DNA from: Nonomuraea ceibae
Lineage (GTDB): Bacteria; Actinomycetota; Actinomycetes; Streptosporangiales; Streptosporangiaceae
Assembly: GCF_019396325.1 (NCBI RefSeq)
Contig: NZ_JAHKRO010000096.1
Coordinates: forward strand, 1 to 35,008
Direction of reading: 5' to 3'
Length of the DNA stretch: 35,008 nt
A program made the translations under genes and the position numbers. Below are positions 31,773 through 35,008 of the stretch, piece by piece. Below the pieces are notes generated by a model. The model was not told where the DNA came from. It made no database searches and saw nothing but the letters and a program-made list of their open reading frames with translations. How positions within the stretch are numbered: the first letter of the stretch is position 1; each line of letters opens with the position of its first letter.

Positions 31773-32807
31773 ATGAGAGAGGTGAACGGCTTGATCTCCC
31801 AACCGGGAATCGGCGTGCTCGGCACCGGCGCCTACGTCCCCGACGCGGTGCGCACCAACGAGGAGGTCGCCGAACGGGCGGGCGTGCCGCCGGAGTGGAT
31901 CACCGAGCGGACCGGCGTGCTCCGGCGGCACGTCGCCGCCCCCGGCCAGGCGAGCTCGGACCTGGCCGCGCACGCGGTGCGGGCGGCGCTGCGCGACGCC
32001 GGGCTGGAGCCGGGCGACCTGGACCTGCTGATCCTGGCGACGTCCACGCCGGACGAGCTCGGCCCGTCGACCGCCTGCCGGGTCCAGGCGGCGCTCGGCG
32101 CGGAGAACGCTGTCGCGTTCGACGTCTCGGCGGCGTGCGCGGGCTGGCTGTTCGGCGCCCGGGTCGCGTGCGACTGGCTGCGCGCCGAGCCGAGGGGACG
32201 CCATGCCGCCGTCGTCGGCGTGGAGACGTACTCCCGCTTCCTCGACACCGGCGACCGCGCGACGGGGGTGCTGTTCGCGGACGGGGCCGGAGCGGCGATC
32301 CTCGGCCGGGTGCCCGGCGGCCACGGGTTCGGCCCGATCACGCTCGGGTCCGACGGCACCCGCGCCGGCGACGTGCTGATCCCCGGCGGCGGCAGCCGGT
32401 TCCCGGCCTGCCGCGAGACGCTGGAGCGGGGCCTGCACCTGATCCGCATGGACGGCCGGGCGGTGCGCAAGTTCATCCTGGAGATCTTCCCGCTGGCCGC
32501 CGCCGAGGCGCTGCGGAGATCGGGCCTGACCAGGGACGACATCGCGCTGGTCGTCACCCACCAGCCCAACCCGGTGCTGCTCCGGCAGGCGTGCGCCGAG
32601 GCCGGGTTCGACCCCGCCCGGCTGGTGATCGTCGCCGACCGGGTGGGCAACATCGGCGCCGGATCGCTGCCCTACGCCCTGGCGGGCGCGCACCGGCAGG
32701 GCAGGCTGAGCCCGGGTGACCGGGTGCTCGTCGTCGCGTTCGGCGCGGGGCTGACCTGGGGGAGCGGCGTGCTGACCTGGTCCGCCGGCGGATCGGGGTC
32801 GCCTTGA
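31773..32807 (+). CDS. Beta-ketoacyl-ACP synthase III (second FabH type)
   Basis: The 344-aa KAS III has Cys122 in DVSAACAGWLFG, His263 in VTHQPNPVLL and Asn293 in RVGNIGAGSLPYAL, the standard triad. The Asn motif is GNIGAGS rather than the GNTSAAS of most FabH enzymes, placing it in the group often found in secondary-metabolite clusters that use unusual primers. ATG 31773 is chosen because GGAGG (31763-31767) is correctly spaced; ATG 31761 would overlap that site. Its stop overlaps the TTG of the acyltransferase gene (TTGA). It may load a starter or couple two acyl chains. Confidence 0.92.
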   Translation: MREVNGLISQPGIGVLGTGAYVPDAVRTNEEVAERAGVPPEWITERTGVLRRHVAAPGQASSDLAAHAVRAALRDAGLEPGDLDLLILATSTPDELGPSTACRVQAALGAENAVAFDVSAACAGWLFGARVACDWLRAEPRGRHAAVVGVETYSRFLDTGDRATGVLFADGAGAAILGRVPGGHGFGPITLGSDGTRAGDVLIPGGGSRFPACRETLERGLHLIRMDGRAVRKFILEIFPLAAAEALRRSGLTRDDIALVVTHQPNPVLLRQACAEAGFDPARLVIVADRVGNIGAGSLPYALAGAHRQGRLSPGDRVLVVAFGAGLTWGSGVLTWSAGGSGSP

Positions 32808-33748
32808 CCGGGGCGGCGCAGGCGGGGCCGGTGTTCCTGGTCCCCGGCCAGGGCGGCGACCCGCGCGGCGCGCTGGCGGACGTCCACGACGCATCGCCCG
32901 CCGTCCGCGCGGCCTGTGACCAGGTGCTGGACGAGATCGAGGCGGTGATCCCGGACGCCGGGGCGGGGCTGCGCCGGGTGCTGCTCGACCGGTCGCGGTC
33001 CGTGCGGATGGAGCCGGGGGTGCCGCAGCTGGCCGGGTACGCGGTGTCGGTCGTCGTGGGCCGGGCGCTGTCGGCGCGGCTGACCCCGTACGCGATCGTC
33101 GGGCAGAGCTTCGGCGAGATCGCGGCGCTCGTCTGCGCGGGCGCGTTCGACGTCGCCGACGGCGCCCGCGCGGTGCGCGCGCTCAACGCGGCGTTCCGGC
33201 AGGTGGAGGGGCGCGGGGCGATGGTCCTGCTGCCGGAGCTCGGCGAGGAGGCGTGCCTGCGGCTGCTCGCCAGCGCCCGCCTGCCCGAGCTCCGGCTCGC
33301 CTGCGTCAACGCGCCGGACCAGACGATCGTGAGCGGCCCCGTCGAGGCGGTCGAGGCGCTGCTGGCGTTCGGCGGGACGCCGATGACCCGGCTCGCCGTC
33401 CCCTACGCCTCGCACCACCCCGCGCTCGGCGCGGTCGCCGGGCGTTTCCTGCGGGGGCTGCGCCCGCTGCGGCAGCGTCCGCTGCGGGTGCCGGTCCACT
33501 CGCCGGTCCACGGGCGCGCGTACGACGACGGCGAGGACCTGCGCCGGGCCCTGGCCGCCTGTGTGACGCAGCCGGTGCGGCTCCCCGAGACGCTGCGGCG
33601 TCTCGGCCCCGGCCTGCGGTACGTCGAGCTGAGCGCCGGGGACGCGGTCACCCGCTGCGTGCGCGCGACCTTGCCTGGCGTCCGCGCGTTCGCCCCGCTG
33701 GCCGGTGACCGCGACTGGCTACTGGCCACGGCCGCCACGGGAAGCTGA
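32804..33748 (+). CDS. Stand-alone acyltransferase (malonyl-CoA:ACP transacylase-like)
   Basis: The 314-aa protein has the AT/FabD fold. The oxyanion loop is GQGG at 15-18; the nucleophile Ser102 lies in GQSFGE, where the usual GHSxGE has Gln for His; and the general base is likely His204 in YASHHP. VNAPDQTIVSGPVEAVEAL and VPVHSPVHG match the ferredoxin-like subdomain. It would load malonyl or another unit onto the ACP of this operon, or act in trans on the PKS. TTG 32804 overlaps the KAS III stop as TTGA. It ends 5 bp from the convergent PKS stop. Confidence 0.87.
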   Translation: MTGAAQAGPVFLVPGQGGDPRGALADVHDASPAVRAACDQVLDEIEAVIPDAGAGLRRVLLDRSRSVRMEPGVPQLAGYAVSVVVGRALSARLTPYAIVGQSFGEIAALVCAGAFDVADGARAVRALNAAFRQVEGRGAMVLLPELGEEACLRLLASARLPELRLACVNAPDQTIVSGPVEAVEALLAFGGTPMTRLAVPYASHHPALGAVAGRFLRGLRPLRQRPLRVPVHSPVHGRAYDDGEDLRRALAACVTQPVRLPETLRRLGPGLRYVELSAGDAVTRCVRATLPGVRAFAPLAGDRDWLLATAATGS

Positions 33749-33753
33749 CCGGC

Positions 33754-35008
33754 TCACCGCCCTCCGGCGAGCAGCCCGTCCAGGTGCGCGGCCAGCCGGG
33801 CGGCCGACGGATGGGCCCAGACGGCGGCGGGCGTGAGCGTGATGCCCAGCGCCTTGGCCAGCCGGTGCGCCAGCGCGACCGCGAGCAGGGAGTCGAGCCC
33901 GAGGTCGGTGAACATCGCGTGCGCGGGCACGGCCGGGGCCTGCGTGCCCAGCAGCGCGGCCAGGACGCGGACCACCACGTCCTGGACGAGCTGCGTCCTG
34001 GCGGGCCCGGGCGGGTGCGCCAGGACGGACTCGGCGTCCACGCCCGGCTCCGCGGCCTCCTGCCCGGCGCCCAGCTCGGCCAGGAGCGGGGCCTGACCGG
34101 CGGCGGGGAAGAGCCGGAACATCAGCTCCGGCTGGTAGGCGAACATCCCGGTGTTGACCCGGCCGTGGCGCAGCAGCTCGCCCAGCGCGGCGAACCCCTC
34201 CTCGGTGCCGATCGTCGCGAACCCCCGCCCGGCCAGGTCCGTCGCCCGCCCGGCCTCGCCCCACGCGCCCCAGTCGACCGAGAGCGCGGGCAGCCCGCGC
34301 CGGTGACGCCAGTGGGCGAAGGCGTCCACCCACGCCCCGGCCGCCGCGTAGCTCGCCTGTCCCGGGTTGCCGAGCATGGCCGCCATCGACGAGAAGATGA
34401 CGAACCAGTCGAGCGCGGCGCCGGCCGTGGCCTCGTGCAGGTTCTTCACGCCGGTCACCTTGGGGTGCCACACGCGTTCCAGCCGCTCGGGGGTGAGCGA
34501 GGTCAGCGGCGCGTCGTCGAGGACCACGGCCGTGTGCAGGACGCCGCGCAGGCGCTCGCCCGCGGCGGCGACCAGGCGGCGCGCGGTGGCGGGGTCGGCG
34601 ACGTCGCCCCGCACCACCTCCACCTCGCACCCGGCCGCGCGGACCGCCGCCACCGTCGCGCGCTCGCGCTCGCCGAGCTCACCCCGCCCGCCGAGGACGA
34701 CCCGGCCGGCCCCCGCCTCCGCCAGCCAGCGCGCCGCCTCCAGCCCCAGCCCCCTGGTGCCGCCGGTGACGACGTACGCGCCGCCGCGCCGCACCACGTC
34801 GTCCCGCTCGGGCGCCACGACCCGCACGCGCCGCCCGGGCTCGGGGAAGGTGAGCACGATCCGGCCGATGTGGTCGCCGGAGGCCAGCCGCTTCATCGCG
34901 GCAGCCGCCTCGGCCAGCGGGAACGCCGTGGTCCGCGGCAGCGGCAGCCGCCCGGCGGCGATCTCGGCGATCGCCTTGACCGCCGGGTCCCGGATGGCCG
35001 CCGGCCGC
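33754..35008 (-). CDS. Type I polyketide synthase, 3' part (ER end-KR-ACP)
   Basis: The frame is open to the right edge, so only the last 417 residues are visible. Order: end of an enoyl reductase (AIAEIAAGRLPLPRTTAFPL ... SGDHIGRIVLTF), a ketoreductase with TGGTRGLG cofactor loop, VVLDDAPLTSL (LDD motif of B-type KR), HPKVTG lysine, FSSMAAM serine and GQASYAAAGAWVDA tyrosine, then an ACP with FTDLGLDSLLAVAL. The KR's usual YAAAN asparagine is Gly here. There is no thioesterase: the protein ends about 35 residues after the ACP, as in fully reducing iterative synthases of the mycocerosic-acid type. The product release step must come from another enzyme such as the WS/DGAT protein. Confidence 0.93.
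   Translation of the reverse strand, partial: RPAAIRDPAVKAIAEIAAGRLPLPRTTAFPLAEAAAAMKRLASGDHIGRIVLTFPEPGRRVRVVAPERDDVVRRGGAYVVTGGTRGLGLEAARWLAEAGAGRVVLGGRGELGERERATVAAVRAAGCEVEVVRGDVADPATARRLVAAAGERLRGVLHTAVVLDDAPLTSLTPERLERVWHPKVTGVKNLHEATAGAALDWFVIFSSMAAMLGNPGQASYAAAGAWVDAFAHWRHRRGLPALSVDWGAWGEAGRATDLAGRGFATIGTEEGFAALGELLRHGRVNTGMFAYQPELMFRLFPAAGQAPLLAELGAGQEAAEPGVDAESVLAHPPGPARTQLVQDVVVRVLAALLGTQAPAVPAHAMFTDLGLDSLLAVALAHRLAKALGITLTPAAVWAHPSAARLAAHLDGLLAGGR

Overview
The window is GC-rich DNA of an actinomycete. GTG and TTG starts are common, Shine-Dalgarno sites are GGAGG-like, neighbouring genes overlap by 4 bp, and exactly one TTA codon was found in the recognised operons. The gene content (ROK-controlled sugar operon, lipid/polyketide genes, secreted HNH nuclease) fits Streptomyces or the Streptosporangiales (Nonomuraea/Actinomadura type). 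The family assignment is inference. No tRNA, rRNA, insertion sequence, CRISPR array or integrase was seen.

Left part (1-5000), housekeeping and regulation: GC-rich repeats, a nitronate monooxygenase, a 423-bp convergent gap full of degenerate repeats, a TetR regulator divergent from an NTF2/SnoaL-like protein, an AraC regulator overlapping tail-to-tail with a SAM methyltransferase, and a histidine phosphatase.

Carbohydrate part (5100-17460): a sugar:cation symporter (GPH family) translationally coupled to a ChbG/YdjC deacetylase; a convergent DHA2 drug-efflux pump; then a tightly packed minus-strand operon read from 17410 down to 9031. Its order is solute-binding lipoprotein, two ABC permeases, GH4 6-phospho-beta-glucosidase, BadF-type sugar kinase, secreted GH9 hydrolase and ROK regulator. 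It is bounded by a promoter-proximal inverted repeat (17433-17453) and a strong terminator hairpin (8982-9014). The layout resembles the chitosan-oligosaccharide csnR-csnK operon of Streptomyces, as I recall it, with an added GH9 enzyme. With the nearby ChbG-like deacetylase it looks like a PTS-free version of the E. coli chb logic: import, phosphorylate, deacetylate, GH4 cleavage.

Middle part (17500-19900): an unrecognised protein with a small internal repeat, a secreted HNH nuclease with a 15-bp tandem repeat in its signal-peptide region, and a pair of small secreted proteins ending in a 13-bp-stem terminator.

Right part (20000-35008): a mosaic lipid/polyketide locus. It contains a FabF-type and a FabH-type ketosynthase on divergent strands, a LuxR-type regulator, a secreted lipase, an MMPL exporter, and then a plus-strand operon of acyl carrier protein, WS/DGAT-like acyltransferase, acyl-CoA oxidase-like flavoprotein, short-chain reductase, second KAS III and stand-alone acyltransferase. 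The operon runs head-on into the 3' end of a type I polyketide synthase (ER-KR-ACP, no thioesterase) that continues past the right edge. The set suggests assembly, desaturation, esterification and export of a reduced polyketide/fatty-acyl product. This locus is the best candidate here for an undescribed system.
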